In this document: piece after piece, positions 24,376 through 36,217 of the stretch
Numbering within the stretch: the stretch's first letter is position 1
How the letters are laid out: the number at the start of each line of letters is the position of its first letter
From: Gordius sp. MW1
Taxonomy: Eukaryota > Nematomorpha > Gordioida > Gordea > Gordiidae
Direction of reading: 5' to 3'
DNA length: 64,000 bases
Assembly: GCA_964036665.1 (NCBI GenBank)
Contig: OZ038531.1
Coordinates: 6,510,168-6,574,167, forward strand
Made by a program: the position numbers and the translations under genes
The notes under the pieces: model-generated
The model's input: the letters and a program-made list of their open reading frames with translations, nothing else
What the model was told of the DNA's origin: nothing
The model's database searches: none

Positions 24376-24637
24376 TGTATATTATTTTCGATTATATATC
24401 CAAACCCGTATTTCTCTAAAAGGTGGAGTCCTGTTCGTGGGCAACCGGTCTGGAGCCGACGTTAGAATTCCGATAAAACCAATGGCCTTACACGCTCACA
24501 GCATCGTGGGTGTGGGTAAAGGCACAATTCAGCAGTTGAACGATTTAGTAAAAAAAGCTAGCCGAAGCATTATAACTCCCCCGTGTTTTACGGTAACCCC
24601 CCCTAGAGCAAGTGGGAGAGGTGGTGCGTCGACTTAG
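24376..24637 (+). other. Unidentified open frame, possible exon or pseudogene
   Basis: An 87-codon plus-strand frame, open from 24,376 and without a clear ATG, includes VLFVGNRSGADVRIPIKPMA and GVGKGTIQQLNDLVKKASR. Its amino-acid composition looks more coding-like than the surroundings and GC content is locally higher. I do not recognise the family. No flanking splice sites convince me, and the end drifts into low-complexity Gly/Arg. Could be chance. Confidence 0.25.
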
Positions 24638-26159
24638 CTTGGGAGAAATCAAGGGGACAGCCGTTCTCTAAGTTGAATAAAATCCTGGCCTTGTAAATGC
24701 TTAACTCCATACTTGTTTTTTGATTATACCCTAAATGCTACTAATCCATCTTTTCTCCACCCTATATGTCATGAGCGGATTTGTCTGGTTTTTTTTATTG
24801 CAAGTAGTATGTAAAGGCCTAAAAAGACCCAATGTCCTTGACAAATGTGTTATAATTATTATTATTATATGTAGTCACACAAATTAGCTTATGTTATAAT
24901 TATCCCACACAGATGATTAATATAATGACTTATTTATACTATATTCTATTATACATAGATATTCTTATTTCATAGCACACCATTGTATTTATATATATCT
25001 GTACCTTTGAATGTGTTAATCAATTTTTAAAATATTATGACATGTAAATGGTTTGTTATATCTAATGTGTTCTTTTGTTAGGATAAGCTTTGGTAGCTGA
25101 CTTATGGTTTGAGAAAATAATTCGTTTGGATTGTGATTGGATTACTGAAAGGGATGTGTTTAATTTTATATAACATAAAATCTTATATGCAATTAATTGC
25201 CATTTTTAAGTCAATTTAAAACATCACATGCAAATGATATTTTGATCTTGATTGATTTGTAAACCGTTTTAATTGCACTTTTGAACCAAACCAATAATCT
25301 GAGCATCTAAATTTTGCGCTGACTTATTAATAATTAGCAATTTATCTATCTGTCCATATACGTTGAGCTTTAAATTTAAAGGTTACGGATTTAAATACTT
25401 TTTGAAGGCCTTAAATAATGACAAAATTTTGTAAAATGTGTCTGTTTTAAATCTTAAATAAATGTGAATTCCTTTGTATGTAATCATTTAACACTTCGTA
25501 GGTCGGGTGGGGTAATAATGCCCCAAGCCGTTTAAAAATGCTGTACAAAATAAATTAGTGAATATTACAACATTTTTTCAGTAGCTTCACAAAATTTACC
25601 CCGGAATATCCCTGCAAATTGGCTAGTTTTTATCCAATAGTTTTTAAGATAGAGTGTTTTAGATCCCCGGGGTCTCCCACGACCCCACCTTCCATATGAA
25701 AGAAAAAAAAATTTCAACATTTTTTGTTTGAAATATATTATTAAAAACCATTATTGTAAACCCTTTTGTGAAGAAATTTTTTGTATAAATTTCTTTTTAT
25801 TTAAAATATTCAAATTTTAAACTGATTTTAACATATTAAATTTTTCATGTGGTATTTCAACGTGCTTATTTGTGTGATTTTTCCTGCATTTTTTGATTTT
25901 TCAATAAGTCTAATATTAAGAAGTGCAGTTTTTTATAGTTCTTCGTCTGAAGATGGTATATGAACATAACAGTTATAACATTTTATCAAGTTTTTGATAA
26001 TTCTATGATTACATATACTAGAGTAGTCATGAATCTGTAAGTGAGTTAACAGGAGATTAAGATGAAGAAAAGTTAATTGATATGCCTAACAAAATTAGTT
26101 ACTTTTAGAGTAAATAACTTAGAAGCTTTTATTATATGCTATATTATAAAGGAATACTA

Positions 26160-26472
26160 GACCAATGTTACACGATCCAAATTCTTGTACCGTATAAGCG
26201 ATCTGACATTCCATTTTCTTATTCGATCCAAAAAATAACGAGGCGCCGATTTGTGTTTTTCGCATTCGGAAAAACACAAATCGTAAGAAATAAACAAAAT
26301 TTCTTACTCACGTTTTCATATTGTGATTTTGGTCTCGCAAGGGCAGGTTTTGTAGGGTTAGGGTTAAGTCATTTAGGTTCAAGATACATAATTACTTTTT
26401 TTGGATCGAATAAGAAAATGGAATGTCAGATCGCTTATACAGTACAAGAATTTGGATCGTGTAACATTGGCC
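26160..26472. mobile_element. MULE-type MITE inside the piggyBac relic
   Basis: 313 bp with about 75-bp inverted ends beginning G(A/G)CCAATGTTACACGATCC, flanked by a perfect 9-bp TSD GGAATACTA at 26,151-26,159 and 26,473-26,481. The core holds a hairpin around GATTTGTGTTTTTC and a TAGGGTTAGGGTTA telomere-like tract. The open frame across it is incidental. Confidence 0.9.
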
Positions 26473-26528
26473 GGAATACTAAGTGCCACAAAAATAATCC
26501 TAATAAAAATGTTAGAACAAAATAGAAT

Positions 26529-26660
26529 TGTGTATTTCATTTACCTGGAGTAAAGCCATATAAATGGGCAACCAAATCTCCTCTTGATTGTTTTAAATTA
26601 CTTATTACAGATGAAATAATTAAGAGTAGAGGGAAATTTAGCAAATTTATGACTACATAA
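26529..26660 (+). pseudogene. piggyBac transposase N-terminal fragment
   Basis: From 26,529 the plus strand encodes CVFHLPGVKPYKWATKSPLD and then CFKLLITDEIIK, the characteristic HLPG...TDE(M/I)I segment preceding the catalytic domain of piggyBac transposases. An acidic tract (GDxDEEKLID) near 26,050-26,080 fits the usual acidic N-terminus. The Asp-triad catalytic core is absent. Confidence 0.7.
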
Positions 26661-27240
26661 ATATATGTAGTAAATGTATATGTAACTATTTTTATAGCCT
26701 CATAAACTTTCTTATATAACTTTTTTCATTTAAATATTTTTCATTAATTTTGTTCTTTTATTATAAATATATATGAAAAATTTTATAAAAAACATTTATT
26801 TATAAAAGTATGAGTTGAGACCAAAGTAACTTTTTGCCTAAAAAATTAAAAGCCAAAAATTGCCTGAGTTTGAACATCTCTATTTTGTTTTTGGGTTATT
26901 TTTTACCAAATTTTCCACATTTATAGTTTCAACCTTCTTTTATATAATCTTATTAATTAAACCATAAAATAAAAAATATTTTTTTTGGTATGAGCCAAAA
27001 TAGTAAGTAGGGGAAAAGTTTTGAAGGTTTCTCTAATTATAGGTAAAAAGTTTAAACCACTTGATCAATTAGCCAAATTAATATATTGATGAATGTAGAA
27101 GAGTTGAAATATTATTCTTGCAAATTTTGACAAGTTTATATTATAAAACATTTTAAGTTATAGCTATTTAAAGTTTGGGGTAATTATAGCCCCAAATACC
27201 ATCTGTGTTAGCATTTTTGACCCAACCTACGAAGTGTTAA

Positions 27241-28734
27241 AGGATAATAAATGCCTATATTGAGAAAGGTATTATTGCTCAGCTTAAATTTTTCCATCAT
27301 CATTTTCAGATTATGTTTTTTGTAATCCTGGGGAAACAAATTGTATTGACTTTAATCTTGTAGCTTATTATTTTTTTTATCTTAACTAAAACTTATGCAC
27401 AAGTTTTATTCTGTATAATATTAAATCTATTTTTCTCATAATACAAAAACTAGATTTATACCATATTTTGCATAGCAATTACAATTAGAATCAGCATAGC
27501 GAGTGATTTTTGTAAAATGACTATTAGACAAGGAAGTCTGTATATCACTTTTTGAATTTTTCCTCTTAAAAAAAAATATATTATCACCAAACATAGGTAA
27601 TATTTATGAAAATTAATAGATAAAGTTGTTACATGATTTATATGCTGTATTTATAGTAACATATAGAAAATGAAAATCCATAAATAAATTACATATAATT
27701 ATATAAGGTATGTGCAATTGTCGTAAGTGATCAAATTCAAAAATTCTTATATAAGACAAACTGTTTTGTTTTGGATTCATTACATGTTCATTGATATTCC
27801 CCAATGACCTTGAAATTATTTAATGCTGTATGATTGTAAACAAACAAAATATAAATAAATAATTGTAAAGTAGTTGATATCGTAATCCAAAAAATTAATT
27901 TATATGATAATTACCTGCATGGTGTAACTTAGTCTTTGAATTAAATTTGATGCATGACAATAATGGCGTAAATTTATTAAAACTATAATAAAAATTATGC
28001 TAATATTTTAATGAGATTTCAAGATACACAAAATTATGATCACATACAAATTGTTCTGAATTATGTTTAATTGAATAAAACTTTGCAATGCCTTTAGGTG
28101 ACACACTAAAATAAAAACTACTTCCTGAATACCAATAGCTCTTTTATAAGGAGACCAAACTAGTCAAGGTTCAAATTGCTCTCACGTCTCATCTATCTTT
28201 AACTGAATAAAGGCTTAATAAGCATTTATGCAATAAAAGGCTAAAACAAAATAACAGTAATTGAATATCATTAACTAAGGGCTTTATGAACAGGTTAAAC
28301 CAATGAATTACTCTAATCTCTATTTAACTGAAAAGAGTCTTGTTATGCTTACATCTAATACTTGACCTAATTTAACAGAATAAAACCACATATTGAATGA
28401 CATAACTAAAACTCTATGGAAAGGTCAAACCAATCAATTAGCATACAACTTGCCATCATCTATATTAAATTGCCATGCGTTTATGGAACTGCGTATTATA
28501 TAATCAAAAATGAACAAACATAAAATCCTAAACAAATTATTTGTGAAGTTAATGATATGTTCTAAATTTCTCGCGTGTTTATAATTTAAATCTGCAGCAA
28601 GGATTTTGTTTAAATAAACATTCAAATAGAATTATAAAACCCATATATTGCATAGCAATTAATTATCAATTTATAAGGGATTTATAAATAATACTTATTG
28701 GTGCATCTTTTCGACTTTCAGCGTTTATCAGCTG
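27241..28734. other. AT-rich DNA without recognisable features
   Basis: No gene, RNA or element boundary could be supported. Confidence 0.4.
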
Positions 28735-28739
28735 TTGGG

Positions 28740-28975
28740 TCACTGCGTGCAATGTAGCGTTTTGGACGATTCGTTGTAGCTTAAATTAAACAATGTATAG
28801 AATTAAACATAGATTTTAAGCAATAATAAGTTTTAAAATGAATAGATTAATCGTATTTTAGACAACAAACCATTTGAAAATAACACAGAATAAATTTATT
28901 AGTTGCCTTAACGCGTTTAAGGTGAAAGGACGTTTTACGTCAAAATTACGGCCGTTTTTCGTCGGAAAAAAGTAA
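28740..28975 (+). repeat. U2-upstream block repeated at 12,030-12,262
   Basis: Homologous to the block near 12.1 kb; here it ends about 58 bp before the U2 start, where animal snRNA genes carry the proximal sequence element. It may include U2 promoter sequence; this is inference from position only. Confidence 0.5.
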
Positions 28976-29032
28976 AGACCGCAAGTTAGTCTAATTTTTG
29001 TACTATATATTGAGAACAGTATTTTGGGCGGT

Positions 29033-29221
29033 ATCGCTTCTCGGCTTAATCGCTAAGATCAAAGTGTAGTATCTGTTCTTATCAGTTTAATCTCTGGTAC
29101 GTTCCTCATAGAGGAACCAGAAATTAATCTTATTTTTGAGAAGTTGGAGGGGGCTCTGAGCTTGCTTAACCCCTTCCGCGGGTCAACCTGGTATTGCAGT
29201 ACCTCCAGGAGTGGCCCAAAC
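29033..29221 (+). ncRNA. U2: U2 spliceosomal snRNA (gene or young pseudogene)
   Basis: U2 base-pairs with the intron branch site during splicing. The 5' end ATCGCTTCTCGGC and the branch-recognition segment GTGTAGTATCTGTTCTTATC are present. Stem IIa (TATCAG/CTGGTA), IIb (GTTCCTC/GAGGAAC), an Sm-like ATTTTTGA site, stem III (GGAGGGG/CCCCTTCC) and stem IV (CCTGGTATTGCAGTACCTCC) can all form. Length is about 189 nt, normal for animals. One oddity is an extra A in the conserved GATCAAGTG segment (GATCAAAGTG). A 3' fragment of a second copy lies at 31,432. No TATA box is evident upstream, as expected for U2. Whether it is functional is open because of the extra base. Confidence 0.88.
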
Positions 29222-30600
29222 AACAATTAAATCAATTTAGAAATTATCTTTTACTCCAAAACTAGTTAGGATCATTCAAGATCGATGGCTTTAATTAATC
29301 TTTATCATACTTTTAGAAGATTTTTACCCTCGTAAATAATGGTTTTTCATTTACTCATTTTCGGGAATGAGAAGGTATTAAAAATAAATTATAATTATTA
29401 TAATAAATAAAAAACAAAAAAAATGTAAATAAATAGAATATTGAGAGGGTGTTAAAAATAAATTATAATTATTATAATAAATATAAAAAAAATGTAAATA
29501 AAATAGAATATTGAGAGGGTGTTAAAAATAAATTATAATTATTATAATAAATAAAAAAAAATGCAAATAAAATAGAATATTATGAAAAATAATCGTAAAA
29601 TTATACATAATATTCTTAACTTATTGGCACATTTATAAAAATGTTGCGAATAATTGTTATAATTGGGTGGGAGAGTAGACATACAGCGCATGGTTAAATG
29701 ACGTGTTTATGGTTTCAACTAATTAAGGGGAACAAAGGCATAAAATATACAAAAGGGCAAGCGCGAGGAAATTATATTTAAGAGGGGAGAAGAGTACGAG
29801 ATTTATAGAAAAAACGATGATTAAAAAATACGGGGGTTCAATTAATGCACTCAAGGTAAGGAGTTACAATCGTTTTAATATTTATTTAATGGCATTTTAC
29901 ATATTATTTTATTAATGTAAAAATTATTAGAGAGAAGGGAAGCAAACATATTAATATATCAAAATCATGGTTAGGGTTATATAAAATCAATGGCTATCTT
30001 TCTTACATTTGATACAGATGGATCTACTCATAAATAGTAAATAGATTGAGAGGAAAGGGTTTAGTGGGGGGGAGTGCTGAAATCTCAGTCAAACGAGGTT
30101 TTCTATTTATAATCAAACTATTTAAATAAATTAAGAATTCTTATTAATTATAATGGGCGCTATTGAATATGGATATTATCTTATTTGGCACAATCAAAAC
30201 CAAACTAGTTATGTTGATGAAAAAAGCAGTAATGCGCACAACAACCACAAAGCATAACTCCACAGACTTGAGTTAATTAAGGGAAACAAAGGCTTAATTT
30301 ACAAAAGGGCAAGCACGAGGGCAATATATTTAAGAGGGTGAAAAGTACGAGAAAATTTATAAAACAAAAATAATGGAATGTGCGATAAAGAGCAATAATC
30401 TAATCTAATATGCGCAAGGCAAGGGGCGCCACTAACGTATTAAAAATATAAGTCTCCACATGCCGTAAATCAAAATGGTTTAAAGTGAAAGTAGATTGGG
30501 AAAAGGGAAGCAAAGATGTCTATATAAACACATGGATATGTCTTCAATGTGTTGCCATTGATATATTTTCAAAGAGAATAAGTCCTCTTTATATTAGACA
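29144..30600 (+). repeat. First block of an old ~2.2-kb tandem duplication
   Basis: From the U2 3' domain onward, landmarks recur in the same order at 31,432-32,830 with offsets of about 2.1-2.3 kb: ACAAAAGGGCAAGC, AAATAGATTGA(G/C), TTTGGCACAATCA(A/G)AAC, AATGCGCACA(A/G)CAAC, and the GTATAAACAC/CTATATAAACAC region. No coding sequence. Confidence 0.65.
29365..29580. repeat. Three tandem ~70-bp AT-rich units
   Basis: Three copies of a unit containing GTTAAAAATAAATTATAATT, a run of A, AATAGAATATTGAGAGG. Period about 67-75 bp. Confidence 0.85.
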
Positions 30601-30746
30601 AATGTTCTTATGACAAGACGGACGTATAAAAGCTTATTAAAAATAATATTTAATTATATATCATTATTACTCATTTAATTTGGTTGGCTAAGAGAAAAAA
30701 TAATTTTGTTTAATGTTTTTAAGAAATGAATTCATAATAAATTATA

Positions 30747-30885
30747 CATTGGCATAGCCGGGGGCGGGGCGATTACAAAAAAAAAAATTTGAGTGGAAAA
30801 ACTGAAATATTATGTTTTGCCCCCCTCTAATTGAACTTAACGTTTTGCCCCCCCCCCCCTAATCCAAAACCTGGCTACGTCCATG
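30747..30885. mobile_element. GGCGTAGCC-type hAT MITE with perfect TSD
   Basis: Ends CATTGGCATAGCC and, inverted, CATGGACGTAGCC; TSD AAATTATA at 30,739-30,746 and 30,886-30,893. Interior of G/C runs and AT. Confidence 0.85.
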
Positions 30886-31431
30886 AAATTATATAATTAA
30901 TTATTTGTTAATTAAAAATATATTGCAAATAATTTTAGAGGTATAATAAAACTGTTAACTATTTAATAAAAATTTAAGACTAAGTAATATTTAAAGTAGT
31001 AACATGTAGGATATATTCTCACTTTGGGCGCTTTTAAATAGATATTGTGTTTGGATACTTTGTTCGCAGTGTTTAGTAGGGGAGGGGTGGAAAGAAGCGA
31101 GCAACATTTCTTTGTTTGTTAATCAATGTGACATCAACAACAATCGACCTCCCGCCTTTCCTTCTTTAGAGCGCCATATGTAATAATTTTAAACTTGAGA
31201 TTTGAGAATAAGTTAGTGAATTCGTATATAAAGTGAGAGTTCAAAAATGGCCTTTACATTTAAAATAATTTAACAAAAAAATTTGTTGCTATTACAAAGA
31301 AAGGTTTTTTTTAATTGAATTAATAATGCATAAAATTAATTTAATCATTTTAGAGTAATTGTGATATGGGCTCAAAGTAAGAGCAAATTTTTAATTGATA
31401 TAAATTTCAAGTCTTGTAAAGGGTATATAAT

Positions 31432-31505
31432 TGGAGGGGGCTCTGAGCTTGCTTACCCATTCCGCGGGTCAGCCTGGTATTGCAGTACATCTAGGAGTTG
31501 TCCAA
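31432..31505 (+). pseudogene. U2 snRNA 3'-domain fragment
   Basis: Stems III and IV of U2 only (GAGCTTGCTTACCCATTCCG ... CTGGTATTGCAGTACATCTA). The 5' half with the branch-site recognition sequence is missing. Confidence 0.85.
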
Positions 31506-31675
31506 AACACAATTAAACCAACTTAGAAATTATCTTTGAAAAACTGACTTTTATAAATCATTTACAGAATTGTCCAAAATCAAAGGCTTCATTGCATGCT
31601 ATATGATAAAGAGATGGAATGAGGCAAATGTAGATTTAGAGGTAAGGAGGGTTTGATGATTAAAATTAACTAGCG

Positions 31676-31875
31676 GGTTAGAACCCCCCCCCCCTAGTGA
31701 AATTTTTTTATATTTGCGCACAAATTTAAAAATCGGTTTTTATCTAAAAATCGTCGATATTCATTTTTTCAATCGATATAATTTTTATGTTGTATATTTA
31801 ATAAAATAAATATTTGTTGAATACTTTTAGTATTTTATTATTTTTACGCTATTGTCACTTTAAACTTTTAGGGAT
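31676..31875 (-). repeat. Fragment related to the MITE at 40,524-40,757
   Basis: Shares GGGTTAGAACCCC and TTTTACGCTATTGTCACTTT in inverse orientation with the 40.5-kb element; no own ends found. Confidence 0.6.
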
Positions 31876-33762
31876 AAAACATTTTTATGCAAAAAGATGA
31901 TATAATGCTATTAAAATTTATAATATTCTTATTTTATTTGGCCCATTTGTAATATACCTAGTAATAATTGTATTATTGGGTTAGAGGGGAAAATGCGATT
32001 AAATTGGTTAATTTTAAGTCAATATAGCAAAAAGAGTAGAAAGTAGCTGAGAGATTTCATACATACATACATAAAACAAGGATCAATTAACTTCGGGGGT
32101 AAAACTAAGGTGAAGAAAGTTAATTGAGATTAAAGTAGCAAAGTTTTTATATTAAATAGACCCATTTATCTACATTCCATTGATCGATCATAGTAAATAG
32201 ATTGACAAGAGGAATTTTGTGGGGTGAATGAAGCGAGGTATATATATTTATTTAACTTGTGCCAAATTATTATTTTAAATTATGAATTTCTTTTAATTGA
32301 AACTTAAATGTGTGCAGTCAAATATATAAAAAAAATGGTTATTTAATTTGGCACAATCAGAACAAAACTATAAATGTTGTAATGCGCACAGCAACAAAAA
32401 GTACAGTTACCACCACCCACCCACTGCATTGTAACTAAGTGAGATGATATAGTTTCAGTTAAATGGGGGGGGGGGGGGACAAAAGCAAAATTAACAAAAG
32501 GACACGCGGGCAATATATTTAAAGATACTAAAAAGTAGGAGAGGATTTATACAAAAAACAATGATTGATGAAATGCGGGGGGGGGGGGGGGGGGGGGGGT
32601 GTTCAACTAATGCACGGTTGTGATATAAAAAAGCAATGTAATATATATATATATGCAATAAAGGGGGACAAATATGGTATCTTTAAAAATATTCCTTAAG
32701 GTCAAAGGTTAGTTGTGGAAAGGAGGCTAAAGCTGTTTTTGTATAAACACCAGGGAAAGTTTTATATTAATTGTAAATTTAAAAGGGGGAAGGGGCGAAG
32801 CAAGTCCTCCTAGAAATGCTGATATCATTTAAATACTTTTTAACAAAATAAACTTTTAATAAAATTTTTCCCTAAAATCTTTTGTACATTTCATATATGA
32901 TTAGGAGTATGTTTTTAAAAATCAATTTGTAAAAAAATACATTAAAATTTTTTAACGAGATTTCAAAAATAAATTTATGGTAGAGCGGTATATTAAAATT
33001 GTAAACTTTCAAAATTATGATAATACTTACCAAAATACGGGTCAAAAATATATTTCCTTGGCGGTTTCCATTTCTAATTTGGAAGCACTTTGTTAATTGC
33101 TCTCTGTTTTAAACATCATTGAGGCTCTCGATAACGATAAGCATAAGATTATATAAGTGTATGTTTTGTTTGTTTACGATGACATAGTATTAATAAAGCA
33201 ATAATAACAATCGAGCTCCCGCCTTTTCTTTACATTTTCTTTACCCTTCCTGTAACGCTTATCAAAAAGTGACGGTTTTCAAGGCGATAAAAAATACTTT
33301 TTTTCAAAAATTAAATCTTTGGGTGCTCTTGTCATAGTATTTCAAAAAAATCTAGTTAATTTTGCAATCAAAAATTGATATCGATCGAAGTATTCAATTC
33401 ATTTAATAAATTCATTTATTCTTATAGCTTAAATATCAATTTTTTTTAAATTAATATCAACTGAATAGTATTTAAATTTTTGGGTAGATAAAAAATTTTG
33501 CACACAATTTCGAAAAAATAATTAATTGATGGCTAAAAATGTAAAATTTATGTTTACAATTTAGATTTGTGGGTTTAAATCATGCGCAAAAGTTAAAAAC
33601 TTTGATTTGAACTTCTTAAATCTAAAAAAATTATAAAAAATAAATGCTTACCGTTGTGATCCAATGGGAATTCCATCTGATGTCCACAAAATGAAGTTCA
33701 TCCGATCCGATATTCAGATAAAATTAATAATTGATATAATCCACTTTTTGGTCATATAATGT

Positions 33763-33905
33763 CATGTGGGTAGCCAGTATTGGAAATAGAGGGGGAGCAA
33801 TAATGATTTAGGGAGGGGCAAAATAAACATATTTGAAATTTTAGCCATCATTTTAATAAATTTCAACAAATTTTTGGATTTAGAGGGGGCAGCCGCAGCT
33901 CTGTA
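33763..33905. repeat. Truncated GGCGTAGCC-type MITE
   Basis: Left end CATGTGGGTAGCC and the typical interior (TTTGGATTTAGAGGGGGCAG) are present; the right terminus is missing. Confidence 0.6.
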
Positions 33906-35138
33906 AAATGTTATCGATCAATTTTAATTTCATAGAAATTATAACGCTATAAACAAAGGGTATGAAGAGACGCGAAAGCACGATGCACAGCCAGCCAGCA
34001 CACATGTTGTGTGTAATATAAAAGGAGTGGATATAGCATGGCATCATGTTCAAAGACCGGAGAGATAAAATAAAGGAGGGGCGGGGAAGCTGTAGGAAAG
34101 TTTAAGACAACTTTTATTTTGAGTGTTTTTATAAAGATAATTTTTTATTTTGAGGCTGTCATTTTATAAATGTAATACTATTTTTATCATAAAGGCCAAG
34201 AGCGATACTTTGATTTGATCGAGCTAATTTCAAAAGGAAATAATTTATTTGATCATGTATTTTGAGGCTCAGGCATAACACCTTAACTATTTAAATTAAC
34301 CGAACTTTGGTTTTTTCTGTATTATAATGATTTAGTAAAAGCTATATTTCCCCAATAATTTTGGAGATTTAACCGTTTGAGTTTGACCCAATAATGTCGG
34401 TTATTAAAGTTTTTTTTATCATTTTCAAACAATTTTTCTTTCTAAAATAAATTTAAGCAGGTTTCGAAATGATTGTTCCTAAATGTTTTTATTTTAATAG
34501 TTATTTAAACTTTGTGAGGCTGTTTTTAGATTTTTTTAAAAAGCTGTTGATTGTATTCTATAATATTAAAAATAATCACATCCTAATTTTTGAAAGAAAT
34601 TTCAAGTTAAACATGGTTTACGGAGGGTGGGTCGTGTTTTTAATTTTATTCTGGGTGTGGGATTCAAGTTTGCAACAACGACATCAAATATTTGAATTCT
34701 TCTATAATTACTTCATGAGAATATTACATTACGCCTTGACCCAAGCACCTCTTAATCAACTCTACTAAATCATACTCATCATATCATTGCCATAATTTTC
34801 ATTTCCGAAGCAGGACTACCCATTTTATTCGTAAGCCTCAGAGCAAAAGGGAACCTGTGTTCGTGATAATTATAAAACGCATGTTAAATGAAAGGGAAGG
34901 AAGGCGCTAAATGCACGGCAGGCACAAGACGGATAGGTGCTGAAAGGAGTCGAGGAGGCCAAAAGAACTGTTGCCGCCAAAATAAAGGGGGGGGGGGGCA
35001 GGAGGGAGGGAGGGTGTAGTTAGTAAGAAATATGAGGGTGATTTTGTGAAAGACATGTAAATAATATACGGAATTTTATATCAAAGTAAAATAAACTTTT
35101 AAAGATTACTTTCAAAGGGGGTAGGCAATTGAAATCCT
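33906..35138. other. AT-rich DNA, no supported gene
   Basis: The 99-codon frame at 34,469-34,768 is hydrophobic and AT-driven, with no recognisable domain; I do not call it. Confidence 0.4.
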
Positions 35139-35140
35139 AT

Positions 35141-35665
35141 TAACCCTCGAGGCATTCGTGGGAGACCACGAACCCCACGATAGTTATAAACTTAAATATA
35201 AAACGCGTTTAATGACGATGATTTGGCCTTTTCAGTAGTCTAATATTTTACTAAGAACTAAATGTGGGGAAAATTTTATAACTTTTGGCCCACTACTTTT
35301 TAAAATATAGCATCTTTTTGGCCATAGGGGTCCTCACGAATAAATGTTTGTATTTTTAATTGCTATGCAATTATATTTTTTATGCATTTTCGACTTTCTT
35401 TTAATTAAAAATCATTTAATTTTGATTCATTTTATAGTATATGATGAAGATGAGGTAAAATGAGACGAGGCATTGAAATTAAAAAAATATAATATGACTT
35501 CAGAAAAATGTTAACAATTTTTGTAATATTGTTTAATTATTTATCAAAATTTATACCATCAATTAGGAGTTCTTTACAGACATATATTCAAAATCTGAGA
35601 TAATTTCAATTAATAGTTCGATAAAAAATGGGGCCAAATATACCCCACGAATGCTCTCGCGTTCG
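35141..35665. mobile_element. piggyBac-like MITE
   Basis: TTAACCCTCGAGGCATTCGT with GTGGGAGACCACGAACCCCAC at the left, and an inverted GCATTCGTGGGG end near 35,640-35,665. TTAA precedes the left end, but the right flank is not a clean TTAA, so the call is tentative. Confidence 0.5.
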
Positions 35666-36217
35666 GGATTTTCAGGAATGCTTTCGATGGTTAAAATTGT
35701 TAGAAATTGATATAGTTAAGGATGTGAAAAAAGGGTTTCAAATACAGGATATAAATTTACATGCTCGTCCATTAATCAAAGATTTGCGCCTGGTCTTGAT
35801 GATAAAATCAATTTTCATTGATGACATCTCAGCCACAAAATCTCAAGGCGGATACGCCAATGGTCCATTTAACGAAAAATAACTATTAAAAAAATTATTG
35901 AAACAAGGTGTGGCGTTGAGCGCAATATGGGACCTTAGCTTCCCTCCCCAGTAAAATTTTTCTATTAAGTCAAATTTATCTATAATCGAAAATTTAATAA
36001 TTAAATTTTTTGATACATTTTTTAATAAACTAGTCGACTTTATAGGTAAATGAATGGTAATTTTTAAGATCCAGACCCAAATTCGACAGTATTTTAATGT
36101 AAGGCTAAGGCTTATAAAATTGCGGTCTACATATCAGGGTACAATTATTCTTCCTTTTATTAATAAATTTTCAATTGTGACAAATGTCATAATCTATAAT
36201 ATAAACAAAAAGTGCAT

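Larger units (their letters stand above)
25492..27236 (+). mobile_element. Decayed piggyBac element
   Basis: Inverted ends CACTTCGTAGGT(C/T)GGGT are bounded on both sides by TTAA (25,488-25,491 and 27,237-27,240), the piggyBac target. Inside are GGGGTCTCCCACGACCCC and fragments of the transposase N-terminus. A MULE-type MITE has inserted at 26,160-26,472. At 1.75 kb it is too short for a full element and the catalytic domain is missing. Confidence 0.8.
31432..32830 (+). repeat. Second block of the U2-linked tandem duplication
   Basis: Diverged copy of 29,144-30,600. It begins with a U2 3' fragment (31,432-31,505), and homology continues past the U2 3' end (ACAATTAAACCAACTTAGAA), so it arose by DNA duplication, not retrotransposition. 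It includes a 22-base G run at about 32,579. Confidence 0.65.

Noticed and set aside
26136..26525. 129-codon open frame
   Set aside because: It runs across the MULE-type MITE and both its inverted arms; the sequence is explained by the MITE.
34469..34768. 99-codon hydrophobic open frame
   Set aside because: Rich in Phe/Leu/Tyr as expected from AT-rich DNA; no domain, splice or start context to support it.
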